Below are positions 35,433-44,405 of a DNA stretch of 64,000 bases, in pieces. A program made the position numbers and the translations under genes. The notes beneath the pieces are model-generated. The model searched no databases. It worked only from the letters and a program-made list of their open reading frames with translations, and had not been told where the DNA came from. The stretch comes from Mycobacterium sp. 1164966.3 (GTDB lineage Bacteria; Actinomycetota; Actinomycetes; Mycobacteriales; Mycobacteriaceae). Positions within the stretch are counted from its first letter, which is position 1; every line of letters begins with the position of its first letter. The DNA is taken from NCBI RefSeq assembly GCF_001665395.1, contig NZ_LZSG01000067.1, forward strand, positions 40,754 through 104,753, given 5' to 3'.

Positions 35433-36910
35433 CCAGGCAGTGTGTCACGTACCAGCCTGCGGCGCCGACTGAGTACCGCAAAGCAAACGGTGGCGCCCAG
35501 AACGACGAACGCCGTCACCAATACCCAGTCGTCGAGCCGTTGGTACAGCGTGGCATTCGACCCCAGCGGGACATTGACGACGGTGACGCCGCGGAAGTCC
35601 GACGGACACCAGGCGAGCCGACGGCCCCGGGTGTCGAAGACCGAGCTGTCCCCGGACAGCCCGACGTGAACGGCGGGGCGGCCCACTTCGACGGCACGCA
35701 CTGCGGGCTGGCCGGCCAGCTGCGGCTGTGCCCAACTTCCCTGGAACGACGAGGTCGAACTCTGGTACACCAATAGCCCGGCACCGAGCTGTGCCTCACG
35801 CCGGCTCAGATCGGGAAAGGTCATCTCGTAACTGATCAACGGGCCGATGGCCAGTCGGCCGGCATCGAGCACCACCGGCCCGGAACCTCGTTGCCGGTCG
35901 GCGGCGGCCGCCTTGGTGTGGCGGGTGATCCAGCCGAAAAGCGTTCGCAGGGGCACATATTCGCCGAACGGCACCAACCGGGTCTTGCGGTAGCTGCCCA
36001 ACAATCCGTGTTCGCCGATCAGCACCGCCGACTTGTAGATGCCACCGCTGGGCGCCGGCGCATCCACGTTGACCAACAACTCCGCCCCCACCCGCCGCGA
36101 CAACTCCGTGAGGCGGTCCAGCACCTCCGGATGGCTGGTGAGGTCTTGTCCGACACTGCTTTCACCCCAGACCACCAAGTCCGGCCGCTGGCCGGCCAAC
36201 GTAGCGGTGAGCGCTTCGCTGGCCGCCTCACGCGCTACGGCGTCGGCGATGTCGCCGGTTTGCACCAACGCCACACGCACGGTCGCAGCTCCGGACGGCA
36301 CCGGCCCCAGCAGGTACCACGCCGGGCCGAGCGCCGTACACGCCGCGGCACACGCCAACATGACGAGCCGAGCTGCCAACTGCCGGTGCAGGATCACGCC
36401 GACGATCGCGGTATTGGCCGCGACCAGAAGAAAACTCGTCAGCCACACCCCACCCACGGAAGCCGACGCCAGCGTCACGGGCTGGTTCCACTGCGATGCT
36501 CCTAACGGTGCCCATGGGCCTCCGATCCACGGAAAAGATCGCACCGCTTCGGCCGCAACCCACGCGCTGGGCATTACCACCAAGGCGGCAACCGTGCGAC
36601 CGATGACGAGCGGCGACAGCAACCGGCGGGCGATCCAACCCCATGGCAGCCACAGCGCGCCGAGCCCGAAGGCCAACGGCCCGAGCGCCGGCCCGATGCT
36701 GCTCGCCAGCCAGTATTGCGTGGTGAGCACGAATGCGCTCATACCCAGCCAGGCCCGCACCGCGCCCGCCCACGGCGACGGCGCAGCACGGACCACCAAC
36801 AGCAGCGGCACCAAACCGATCCACGCCAACCACCAGCAGGACGGCGCCGGAAACGCGAACGCGGGTATGGTCCCGAAGACCAGCGCCGCCGCCCAACCGG
36901 GGAAGCCCAT
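35429..36910 (-). CDS. lnt: Apolipoprotein N-acyltransferase homologue (Rv2262c/Rv2261c-like)
   Basis: 493 aa from the ATG at 36910. Six or seven N-terminal membrane helices, then a carbon-nitrogen hydrolase domain. Catalytic Glu is in LVVWGESSVG and Lys in YRKTRLVPFGEYVP, but the usual Cys of the CYE motif is Ser (GPLISYEMTFPDL). In M. tuberculosis this locus is annotated as two genes; here it is one intact frame. The substitution argues against normal Lnt chemistry; the main mycobacterial Lnt activity is attributed to another gene (the Ppm1 region). No good ribosome site; a GTG at 36976 is possible. Confidence 0.85.
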   Translation of the reverse strand: MGFPGWAAALVFGTIPAFAFPAPSCWWLAWIGLVPLLLVVRAAPSPWAGAVRAWLGMSAFVLTTQYWLASSIGPALGPLAFGLGALWLPWGWIARRLLSPLVIGRTVAALVVMPSAWVAAEAVRSFPWIGGPWAPLGASQWNQPVTLASASVGGVWLTSFLLVAANTAIVGVILHRQLAARLVMLACAAACTALGPAWYLLGPVPSGAATVRVALVQTGDIADAVAREAASEALTATLAGQRPDLVVWGESSVGQDLTSHPEVLDRLTELSRRVGAELLVNVDAPAPSGGIYKSAVLIGEHGLLGSYRKTRLVPFGEYVPLRTLFGWITRHTKAAAADRQRGSGPVVLDAGRLAIGPLISYEMTFPDLSRREAQLGAGLLVYQSSTSSFQGSWAQPQLAGQPAVRAVEVGRPAVHVGLSGDSSVFDTRGRRLAWCPSDFRGVTVVNVPLGSNATLYQRLDDWVLVTAFVVLGATVCFAVLSRRRRLVRDTLPG

Positions 36911-36996
36911 GTCGATCAGAATGCCGCTCCGATTCGCACACGGCGCCGGAAAGAGCAGACTGGGACGCAGACCCACGGGAAAGGAGAGTGATTCGC

Positions 36997-37953
36997 ATGG
37001 CCAACGATCTCGTCACCACGGTGCCCGATCTGACCGGCAAGCTTGCAGTCGTCACCGGAGCCAACAGCGGTCTGGGGTTCGGGCTGGCCCGACGGCTGTC
37101 CGCGGCCGGAGCCGACGTGGTCATGGCGATTCGCAACCGCGCCAAGGGTGAGGAAGCGATCGAGAAAATCCGCGCGACGGTCCCGGACGCCAAGCTGACC
37201 ATCAAGGCGCTCGACCTGTCGTCGCTGGCGTCGGTCGCCGCGTTGGGCGAACAACTCAACTCCGAGGGTCGCCCGATTGACATCCTGGTCAACAACGCTG
37301 GCGTCATGACGCCACCGGACCGCGACAAGACCTCGGACGGATTCGAATTGCAGTTCGGCAGTAACCATCTCGGCCACTTCGCGTTGACCGGACACGTGCT
37401 GCCACTATTGCGCGCGGCCGAGGGCGCACGAGTTGTCTCACTGAGCAGTCTCGCGGCACGGCAAAGCGGCAAAATCCACTTCGACGACCTGCAGTTCGAG
37501 AAGTCCTATGCGCCGATGGCCGCTTACGGCCAGTCGAAGCTGGCGGTGTTGATGTTCGCCATTGAGCTGGACAAGCGCAGTCGTGCGGCGGGATGGGGCA
37601 TCGTCTCCAGCGCGGCGCACCCCGGCTTGACCAAGACCAACCTGCAGATCAGCGGACCTTCACACGGCAGAGAGAAGCCCGCCCTGATGGAGCGTTTGTA
37701 CAAGACGTCATGGAAGTTCACGCCCTTCCTTTGGCAGGAGATCGAGGAGGGCATCCTGCCCGCGTTGTATGCGGCCGCGACGCCCCACGCCGAGGGAGGC
37801 GCGTTCTACGGACCCCGCGGCGTCTACGAGCTCGCCGGTGGCGGTGTGAAACTGGCCCACGTTCCCAAACGCGCCCGCAACGACGACGACTGCCGACGAC
37901 TGTGGGAGATCTCCGAGGAGCTCACCGGCGTCAGCTACCCCAAGCCCGACTGA
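36997..37953 (+). CDS. Short-chain dehydrogenase/reductase (Rv2263-like)
   Basis: 318 aa from ATG 36997 with AAAGGAG ten bases upstream. Classical SDR: cofactor loop TGANSGLGFGLARRL, NNAGV, catalytic Ser in SLSSLAAR and YxxxK in YGQSKLAVLMF. Related to retinol-dehydrogenase-like SDRs. Arg in MAIRNRAKG suggests NADP preference. Divergent from lnt with a short gap. Substrate unknown. Confidence 0.88.
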   Translation: MANDLVTTVPDLTGKLAVVTGANSGLGFGLARRLSAAGADVVMAIRNRAKGEEAIEKIRATVPDAKLTIKALDLSSLASVAALGEQLNSEGRPIDILVNNAGVMTPPDRDKTSDGFELQFGSNHLGHFALTGHVLPLLRAAEGARVVSLSSLAARQSGKIHFDDLQFEKSYAPMAAYGQSKLAVLMFAIELDKRSRAAGWGIVSSAAHPGLTKTNLQISGPSHGREKPALMERLYKTSWKFTPFLWQEIEEGILPALYAAATPHAEGGAFYGPRGVYELAGGGVKLAHVPKRARNDDDCRRLWEISEELTGVSYPKPD

Positions 37954-38272
37954 CGTTCGCGCTACACCAAATGAGTTGGGGTGCAGTGCGATTCCCGCAA
38001 TGCCACTGAATACTGTGGGTCCGGTTGCAATGAGGCGGCGACGCAGGAGCCTTTCGGCGTCGTGCTTGACGGTGGCGTCAACGATCCGCGCGGCACTGAA
38101 TTGAATTCAATAGCTCGGGGTCCGGCATTACGCGGCCGCCGGCGCCTATGCGAATTTGCTCGCGTTAATTGTGCTGGCCAAATGGGAATACTCAGCGTTT
38201 CGACACCGCGCTACAGCGGGTAACCCTGACCGAAGGGTGGTCGCCAACCATAACTCCAAAAGGGGGCAACGC
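37954..38272. other. 319-bp intergenic region without a recognised gene
   Basis: No ORF with coding character. The composition is less GC-rich than neighbours (for example TGAATTCAATAG near 38098). An in-frame extension of the downstream acidic protein to 38156 looks non-coding. AGGGGG at 38261-38266 is the ribosome site for the gene at 38273. Confidence 0.4.
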
Positions 38273-38953
38273 ATGACAACCCAGGAAAACGTGCCGGACT
38301 CGGCCGACGAGCGCGAGCGTTCGTCTGAGGAATCGCGCGAGCCTTCGTCAGAGGAATCCCGGGCTGACCAAGAGGCTTCGAAGAACAAAGAAGCTCCATC
38401 CGACAAGCAAGAGGGATCCGACCAGCAAGAAGGATCCGACAAGCAAGAAGGATCAGGCGACTCAGAAAACCTGACCGAGAAGCCAGAGCCGGACGAAGAC
38501 GACAAAGAAGAAGCCAAGAAGATGATGACGGCCTACGAACCCCGGCCGACGCTGGTGCTGCCGGGCACAGGCGGGGCGGTTTCAGGCACGGCGGTCAACG
38601 ACTGGCTCGACGACGAGGGAAACCCGAGTGCCATGGGCGACGACGATTCTCCTGCGGCCAAGGCCGAGTCAGAAGGCGATGAGTCTTCCGGCGAAGCCAA
38701 GTCAGGCGAGACGAACCCATCAGGCGTGCGAAAGTCAGACGAGGGCGAGTCTTCGCACGACGCTCGCTCCTCTGATGATGAGAAGTCATCCGAAGAGGAG
38801 GAGTCGTCCGATGAGGGGCTCTCCATGGAAGAACAGATAGAAAAAGACAAAGAATTCAACAAGGCAGTCATCGAACAGGCCGAGCATGAGGAAGGCAAGA
38901 GCGAGGAAGAACTTGCCGAGGCCGAACAAGAAGAGAAATCGGTAACCCGATAG
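38273..38953 (+). CDS. Highly acidic, low-complexity (disordered) protein
   Basis: 226 aa, with AGGGGG seven bases before the ATG. Dominated by Glu, Asp, Ser and Lys: Ser-Glu-Glu-Ser runs, three D(K/Q)QEGS repeats, and acidic C-terminal helices (MEEQIEKDKEFNKAVIEQAE). One ordered-looking island lies near the middle, MMTAYEPRPTLVLPGTGGAV plus NDWLDDEG. No signal peptide or membrane helix. Codon and amino-acid use differ sharply from neighbours. It could be a chaperone-like or nucleic-acid-mimic protein, but no function can be assigned. I do not recall a counterpart at this place in M. tuberculosis. Confidence 0.7.
   Translation: MTTQENVPDSADERERSSEESREPSSEESRADQEASKNKEAPSDKQEGSDQQEGSDKQEGSGDSENLTEKPEPDEDDKEEAKKMMTAYEPRPTLVLPGTGGAVSGTAVNDWLDDEGNPSAMGDDDSPAAKAESEGDESSGEAKSGETNPSGVRKSDEGESSHDARSSDDEKSSEEEESSDEGLSMEEQIEKDKEFNKAVIEQAEHEEGKSEEELAEAEQEEKSVTR
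38402..38455 (+). repeat. Three tandem 18-bp repeats inside the acidic-protein gene
   Basis: Three in-register copies of a GACAAGCAAGAAGGATCC-like unit, with one to two differences each, encode D(K/Q)QEGS three times. Such a repeat could expand or contract without a frameshift. Confidence 0.85.
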
Positions 38954-38955
38954 GT

Positions 38956-40047
38956 TCAGCGGTCCGAGTTCGCCCCGGCTACCGTTTCGCGGGCATCCTC
39001 GAGACCACGTGTTGCCCGCAGCGCGCCCCCGACGGCTGCCGCCAGCTGTGGACGCGGCGTGGTGACTACGGGGATATGTAGGCGCGTCGAAAGCGTTGTG
39101 GTCACCGCGGGTATCTGCGCCGTCCCGCCCACCGAGACCACCGCGACCAGATCCGAGTTGCGAATTGCATTGCGCGACAACGTTTCTGGTACCGCCGCTA
39201 TGAAGTTGTCCAGCGGCCCACGAATGGCGTCGTCGAGTTCGCCGCGGGTCAGCCGGATATCGCTGCGCAGGTCCGACTCCTCGGACAGCGTGGTCACCGT
39301 GCTCGACGAGAGCTGCTCCTTGGCGATCCGGCAGCCGGTCCGCAGGCGGCTCAACGAACCGACCGCGGAGCTAGCGCCCCGAACGAACGCACCCGCGCTC
39401 GGCATGTTGTCTAGGACCGCGGTCAGCAGCGCCTGATCAACCAGCCGGCCGGAGAAGTCGTGGTGCCGCACGGTCGGGGCGACGGGCTGATACTCGGCGC
39501 TGGCGTCGACCAGCGTGATGCTGGTGCCGCTGCCGCCGAAATCGCACACCGCGACGATGCCGTCGTCAGGTATGCCCGGGCTGGCCCGCACGGTGAACAG
39601 CGCCGCCGCAGCGTCCGAAATCAGGGTCAGCGGCTGCGTGCGGTTCGACCATTCGGACACCCGGCTCAGCGCCGAGCCCAGCGCGTCCACCGCCCTGGCG
39701 CCCCAATGTGCGGGGTAGGTCACCGCGACACGCTCCGGTAAGGGCCGTCCGCCGGTTGCCGCGTAGGCGAGGGCCCGCAGCCCGTCGGCAACCAAGGCCT
39801 CACTGCGGTGTGCCGAACCGTCGGCCGCCACGATGCCCGCCGCGTCACCCACGCGGTCCACGAAATCGCTGATCACCAGGCCCGACTCGTCCAGCCTCGG
39901 GTTCTCCGACGGCACGCCGACCTCGGGCGGACGCTGACGATACAGCGTCAGCACCGGCCGGCGGGTGACCGCGTGATCGAGGGTTACCGCAGCCAGGTTG
40001 GTGGCACCGATCGACAGGCCCAGCGCCGGCATCGCTAGTTCGGCCAT
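38956..40047 (-). CDS. Hsp70/actin-fold ATPase-like protein (Rv2264c N-terminal domain)
   Basis: 363 aa. Actin-like features: LGLSIGATNLAAV (phosphate 1), VAVCDFGGSGTSITLVDA (phosphate 2), and VVSVGGTAQIPAVTTTL (adenosine loop). No substrate-binding domain follows. As I recall, Rv2264c has a similar domain plus a long proline-rich tail; this gene stops after the ATPase domain. It converges on the acidic protein gene with only two bases between stops. Role unknown, possibly envelope or chaperone related. Confidence 0.75.
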   Translation of the reverse strand: MAELAMPALGLSIGATNLAAVTLDHAVTRRPVLTLYRQRPPEVGVPSENPRLDESGLVISDFVDRVGDAAGIVAADGSAHRSEALVADGLRALAYAATGGRPLPERVAVTYPAHWGARAVDALGSALSRVSEWSNRTQPLTLISDAAAALFTVRASPGIPDDGIVAVCDFGGSGTSITLVDASAEYQPVAPTVRHHDFSGRLVDQALLTAVLDNMPSAGAFVRGASSAVGSLSRLRTGCRIAKEQLSSSTVTTLSEESDLRSDIRLTRGELDDAIRGPLDNFIAAVPETLSRNAIRNSDLVAVVSVGGTAQIPAVTTTLSTRLHIPVVTTPRPQLAAAVGGALRATRGLEDARETVAGANSDR

Positions 40048-40061
40048 GTTCAATGCCCTGG

Positions 40062-41147
40062 TCAGCGTATTGTTCCGGCGCCGGGAATCAACGGTAGGTC
40101 CAGTGCGGTGACCCAGCCCGGCGAAAGATCGTTGACCGCCGGGACCGCGTTCAGCGCCCGCATCCCGGTGGCCAGGCAGCCCGCCGCGGCAGCGTCGCGG
40201 CCGGAGCCGTCAGTGAACCGGAACGCAGTCTCCTGGAAGATGCTCGGGGTCCCCTCGATATCTACGCGGTAGACGTCGTTGTCGTGACCGGTCGGCCAGT
40301 CGGGTGCGGCGTCGAGCCCAATGCGGTTGACATGTTCCAGCTGTATGCGGGTCTCGCCCTGGTAGACACCGTTGATGGTGAACCGCACGGCTGCGACATG
40401 GCCGGCCTTGATGACGCCTTTGGCGGTGCTGCGTTCGGTGGGTGTCACCCACTTTTCCCAGGTGGTGGTGATTTCGTCGAGCATGATTCCGGCGGCGTGG
40501 GCGATCATCGGGACGGTGGCGCCCCACGCAAAGATCAGCACGTCGCGGTTTTCCAGCATCGGACTGTATTCGGGCTCGCGGCCGATGCCCATCTCGACTT
40601 CGTAGTCGCCTTCGTAGTTGGTGTAGTCCAGCAGCTCCGACGCGCGCACTCGCCGCACTTCGGAGCACAGGCCCATCAGGGTCATCGGGAACAGGTCGTT
40701 GGCGAAGCCCGGGTCGATGCCGGTGGTGAAGCATGACGACTCCCCCAGCTCGCAGGCCTGGGTGATGGGCTCGATCCACTGCGGCGGATTCAGGTGCATC
40801 GTCGGCCACACCCACGGCGTCATCGCGGTCGAGCACACGTCGATTCCGGCGCGCAGGAAACGGGTGATCAGCGAAATGTTCTCCTTGGCTTTCATCGCGG
40901 TCGGGCCGTAGTGCACCAGCGCGTCGGGTTTCAGCGCGATCAGGGCGTCGACGTCGTCGGTGGCGGTGACGCCGACCGGTTCGGCCAATCCGCAGATGTC
41001 ACCGATGTCGCGGCCGACCTTGTCCGGGTTGCTGACGCCGACTCCGACCAATTCGAACATCGGGTGCTTGACGATTTCGGCGATCACCATCTTGCCGACG
41101 AAACCGGTGCCCCAAACCACCACTTGCTTCTTGTCGCGTACCGACAT
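40062..41147 (-). CDS. DapB-like NAD(P)-dependent oxidoreductase
   Basis: 361 aa, paralogue of the protein at 4345-5397. Rossmann motif VVVWGTGFVGKMVIAEIV; KPDALVHYGPTA; FTTGIDPGFANDLFPM in place of GSGINPGF. Well over the length of true DapB. Ends 14 bases before the Hsp70-like gene starts, so the two may be one transcript. Divergent from a small secreted protein and CYP124. Substrate unknown. Confidence 0.78.
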   Translation of the reverse strand: MSVRDKKQVVVWGTGFVGKMVIAEIVKHPMFELVGVGVSNPDKVGRDIGDICGLAEPVGVTATDDVDALIALKPDALVHYGPTAMKAKENISLITRFLRAGIDVCSTAMTPWVWPTMHLNPPQWIEPITQACELGESSCFTTGIDPGFANDLFPMTLMGLCSEVRRVRASELLDYTNYEGDYEVEMGIGREPEYSPMLENRDVLIFAWGATVPMIAHAAGIMLDEITTTWEKWVTPTERSTAKGVIKAGHVAAVRFTINGVYQGETRIQLEHVNRIGLDAAPDWPTGHDNDVYRVDIEGTPSIFQETAFRFTDGSGRDAAAAGCLATGMRALNAVPAVNDLSPGWVTALDLPLIPGAGTIR

Positions 41148-41253
41148 ACGCCGCCACCTTCCGATCCCCCGATGTCCGCTTCACCTTAAGCATGTCGAGC
41201 GGCTGATAGAAAAAGCTCGCTTGTGGTCGCGGGTTTTGACAGCATGGGAAACC

Positions 41254-41595
41254 ATGAAGCATCTTCGTGGCGCCTCGGCCCTGTTCGCTGTCGGCATCGG
41301 ATTCGCGGCCACTTGCGGTGTGGCACACGCCGGCGACTTTCCGGAAATCCGCTACGAAGTCAGCGGCAGCGCCGGCGTCGCCGAGCTGATCAACTACCAA
41401 ACCGACGCCGGTCAGCAGCGTGCCGTGAATGCGCGGCTGCCGTGGTCGGCGACTTTCACCTCGTTCGGGGGGCAGGTGTTCGTGCTCAGCGCACAGGCGC
41501 AAGGCAGCGTCACGTGCCGAATCGTCGTCGACGGCAACGTGATCAAGGAGGCGACGGCCAACGGCACGCCGGCTCATACCGTCTGCTCGCAGTGA
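41254..41595 (+). CDS. Small secreted protein, MmpS-like C-terminal fold
   Basis: 113 aa. Signal peptide of 26 residues ending GVAHA before GDFPEIRYEVSGSAG. The mature part, with a beta-rich pattern and two Cys (VTCRIVVDG, HTVCSQ) that may form a disulfide, resembles the periplasmic domain of MmpS proteins (V-x-Y-E-V-x-G), but there is no membrane anchor. 64 bases before cyp124 and possibly co-transcribed with it. Confidence 0.7.
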   Translation: MKHLRGASALFAVGIGFAATCGVAHAGDFPEIRYEVSGSAGVAELINYQTDAGQQRAVNARLPWSATFTSFGGQVFVLSAQAQGSVTCRIVVDGNVIKEATANGTPAHTVCSQ

Positions 41596-41659
41596 GTTCT
41601 GTGCTGAGCGGCCGCGAGGCGCTTTGCCTGCGATGGCTTTTGGGGCTAGGAGGTTCGAT

Positions 41660-42937
41660 GTGACGAGCGGTATCGCGAACCGGGTAAACGGAGCGGCCCC
41701 GCCGGAGATTCCGCTTGCCGATATCGATCTCGGCTCGCTCGACTTCTGGGAACTCGACGACGACATTCGCGACGGCGCCTTCGCGACGCTGCGGCGCGAG
41801 GCCCCGATCTCGTTCTGGCCCGCGATCGAGCTGGCCGGATTCCCGGCCGGCGAGGGGCATTGGGCCCTGACCAAGCTCGACGACGTGTTCTACGCAAGCC
41901 GTCATCCGGACGTTTTCAGCTCCAACCCCGGCATCACCATCAACGACCAAAACCCAGAGGTGGCCGAGTACTTCGGCTCGATGATCGTCCTCGACGATCC
42001 GCGGCATCAGCGGTTGCGCTCGATCGTCAGCAGGGCGTTCACCCCGAAGGTGGTGGCCCGCATCGAGGCGTCGGTGCGCGAACGGGCCCGCCGGCTGGTC
42101 AGCTCGATCATCGCCAATCACCCTGACGGACAGGCCGATCTGGTCAGCGAACTCGCCGGACCGCTACCGCTGCAGATCATCTGCGACATGATGGGCATCC
42201 CCGAGGAGGACCATCAGCGGATATTCCACTGGACCAATGAGATTCTGGGCGTCGGCGACCCGGACCTGACAGTCGATCCCGAGGAGTTCATCAAGATCTC
42301 GATGGACATCGGCGCCTACGCCAGCGAGCTGGCCGAGGACCGACGGGTCAATCACCACGACGATCTGACGACGAGCCTGGTCGAAGCTGAGGTCGACGGC
42401 GAGCGACTGACGTCGGCGGAGATCGCGTCGTTCTTCATCCTGCTGGTGGTGGCCGGCAACGAGACGACGCGCAACGCGATCAGCCACGGAGTGCTGGCGC
42501 TGACCCGTTATCCGGAGCAGCGGGAGAAGTGGTGGTCGAACTTCGACGCTCTGGCGCCGACCGCGGTCGAGGAGATCGTGCGATGGGCATCGCCGGTGAT
42601 CTACATGCGCCGCACCCTGACTCGGGATGTCGAGCTGCGCGGCGTCAAAATGGCCGCCGGAGACAAGGTTTCGCTGTGGTACAACTCGGCCAACCGCGAC
42701 GAGTCGAAGTTCGCCGATCCCTGGACTTTCGACGTGGCACGCGAGCCGAACCCGCATGTCGGGTATGGCGGCGGGGGTGCCCATTTCTGTCTGGGCGCCA
42801 ACCTGGCCCGCCGCGAGATCCGGGTGATGTTCGAAGAGCTGCACCGCCAGATTCCCGACATCGCCGCGACGGCGGAGCCGGCGCGGCTGCTGTCGCAGTT
42901 CATTCACGGCATCAAGAGCCTGCCGGTCACCTGGTAG
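41660..42937 (+). CDS. cyp124: Cytochrome P450 CYP124
   Basis: 425 aa from GTG 41660 with AGGAGG six bases upstream; nearly the same sequence as Rv2266. I-helix VAGNETTRNA, ExxR in EEIVRWASP, haem loop YGGGGAHFCLG with Cys377. The loop carries the extra Gly of the CYP124/125/142 group, and its first residue is Tyr where M. tuberculosis has Phe. CYP124 is known as an omega-hydroxylase of methyl-branched lipids and also oxidises cholesterol side chains. Confidence 0.95.
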   Translation: MTSGIANRVNGAAPPEIPLADIDLGSLDFWELDDDIRDGAFATLRREAPISFWPAIELAGFPAGEGHWALTKLDDVFYASRHPDVFSSNPGITINDQNPEVAEYFGSMIVLDDPRHQRLRSIVSRAFTPKVVARIEASVRERARRLVSSIIANHPDGQADLVSELAGPLPLQIICDMMGIPEEDHQRIFHWTNEILGVGDPDLTVDPEEFIKISMDIGAYASELAEDRRVNHHDDLTTSLVEAEVDGERLTSAEIASFFILLVVAGNETTRNAISHGVLALTRYPEQREKWWSNFDALAPTAVEEIVRWASPVIYMRRTLTRDVELRGVKMAAGDKVSLWYNSANRDESKFADPWTFDVAREPNPHVGYGGGGAHFCLGANLARREIRVMFEELHRQIPDIAATAEPARLLSQFIHGIKSLPVTW

Positions 42938-42939
42938 CG

Positions 42940-42997
42940 CGAGCAGACGCAAAATCCCCTCAGACACGGCGTGTCGAGGGGATTTTGCGTCTGCTCG
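42940..42997. repeat. Long inverted repeat, copy B of the CGAGCAGACGC family
   Basis: Perfect 22-bp arms (42940-42961 and 42976-42997), beginning CGAGCAGACGCAAAATC, with an inner GACAC/GTGTC around GGC. Starts three bases after the cyp124 stop; likely acts as its terminator. No long T-run. Confidence 0.85.
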
Positions 42998-43037
42998 GCA
43001 TTGACTGCTCGGCTTTATAGCGGTAGGCCTAATCACC

Positions 43038-44405
43038 ATGGCTGACGTCGACGTTTGCGTGGTGGGCGGGGGTTTTGCGGGTCTGACTGCGGCCCTTCGC
43101 CTCAAGCAGGCCGGCCGTTCGGTGGCGCTGCTGGAAGCCCGCGACCGCGTCGGCGGCCGGACCTTCACCGTGAGCCGCGACGACGGGTCGTGGATCGATA
43201 AGGGCGGCGCGTGGGTCGGCCCGACGCAGGACCGCATCTATGCGCTGATGAACGAATTCGGCGTCCAGACTTTCAAGCAGTACACCGACGGCGAAGCGAT
43301 GATGGTCGTAGACGGCAAGCAGTACCGTTACCGCGGCACGATCCCGTGGAGCATGAGCCCATGGGCGTCGTTGAACCTCGGCGCCGGTTTCTTCGGAATC
43401 AGCCAGTTGTGCAAATCGATCCCGCTGGATGCGCCGTGGAAGGCCAAGAACGCCGCCAAGTGGGATCGCATGACGTTGGCCCAATGGCTGGACAAGAACG
43501 TCATGTCCAAGGCGGCCCACGACCTGCTGGATACGGCGGTCAGCGGCTGCTACACATCGGCGGCTTCCGAGGTGTCGATGTTGTTCGTGCTGTATCAAAT
43601 GGCGTCGGGCGGCGGACCTGGCTTTGTACTCGGCGGCAAGGGCGCATCGCAGGACGCCCGGGTGGTCGGCGGAATGGGGGCGATCTACCAGCCATTGGCC
43701 GCCGAGCTTGGCGATGCGATTCAGCTCTCGCAACCGGTGCGATCGATCACGCAGGACGCCGACGGGGTGACCGTGCGGTCCGAACGCAACGACATCCGGG
43801 CGAGGCACGCGATCGTCGCGGTGCCGCTGGCGATCGCCAGCCAAATCGCCTACGAGCCAATGCTTCCCACCGATCGGGCTTTCCTGCATCAGCGGATGCC
43901 CGGCGGCGCGATCGTCAAAATCTCGATCGTCTACGACGAGCCGTTCTGGCGAGCCGACGGGCTGTGCGGCCAGTCCGCGGCACCGGGAACGCTGGCCCAG
44001 GTCACCATCGACGCCTGCACCGACACCGGTACGCCGGGCATCTTGTGCGTGATTATCGAGGGTCCTACCGCACGCGAATACGACCGTCTCGACGAAACCG
44101 ACCGCCGCCAAGCGGTTCTCGACACGCTCGTCCACCGGTTCGGCGCCAAGGCCGTTAAGCCCGTGGACTACGTCGAGCAGAACTGGAGTCGCGAACCCTA
44201 CTCCGGCGGTGGGATGCTCAGCCACGCCCCGCCGGGTGTGCTCACCGAGTTCGGGCATGCGCTGCGCGAGCCGTGCGGTCGCATTCACTGGGCCGGCACC
44301 GAGAGTTCGGCGAAGATGTGCGGCTGGATCGACGGCGCGATTCGCTCCGGTGAGCGAGCGGCCAGCGAAGTGATGGCCAGCGAAGCGGTGCCGGCTTTCG
44401 ACTAA
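43038..44405 (+). CDS. Flavin-containing amine oxidase
   Basis: 455 aa. FAD motif VCVVGGGFAGLTAALRLKQAG at the N-terminus, LEARDRVGGRT, GGAWVGPTQDRI, and the C-terminal flavin segment GRIHWAGTESSAKMCGWIDGAIRSGERAA. The layout is that of bacterial monoamine-oxidase-like proteins such as AofH, but an orthologue is not certain. Converges on the LuxR-type gene with a four-base stop overlap. Confidence 0.85.
   Translation: MADVDVCVVGGGFAGLTAALRLKQAGRSVALLEARDRVGGRTFTVSRDDGSWIDKGGAWVGPTQDRIYALMNEFGVQTFKQYTDGEAMMVVDGKQYRYRGTIPWSMSPWASLNLGAGFFGISQLCKSIPLDAPWKAKNAAKWDRMTLAQWLDKNVMSKAAHDLLDTAVSGCYTSAASEVSMLFVLYQMASGGGPGFVLGGKGASQDARVVGGMGAIYQPLAAELGDAIQLSQPVRSITQDADGVTVRSERNDIRARHAIVAVPLAIASQIAYEPMLPTDRAFLHQRMPGGAIVKISIVYDEPFWRADGLCGQSAAPGTLAQVTIDACTDTGTPGILCVIIEGPTAREYDRLDETDRRQAVLDTLVHRFGAKAVKPVDYVEQNWSREPYSGGGMLSHAPPGVLTEFGHALREPCGRIHWAGTESSAKMCGWIDGAIRSGERAASEVMASEAVPAFD

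Noticed and set aside
38402..38455. Tandem repeat considered as an intergenic minisatellite
   Set aside because: The 18-bp unit keeps frame inside a gene with a good start site, so it is a coding repeat.
42700..42800. Extra Gly in the CYP124 haem loop considered as a defect
   Set aside because: As I recall, the same extra Gly is present in functional CYP124-group enzymes of M. tuberculosis.
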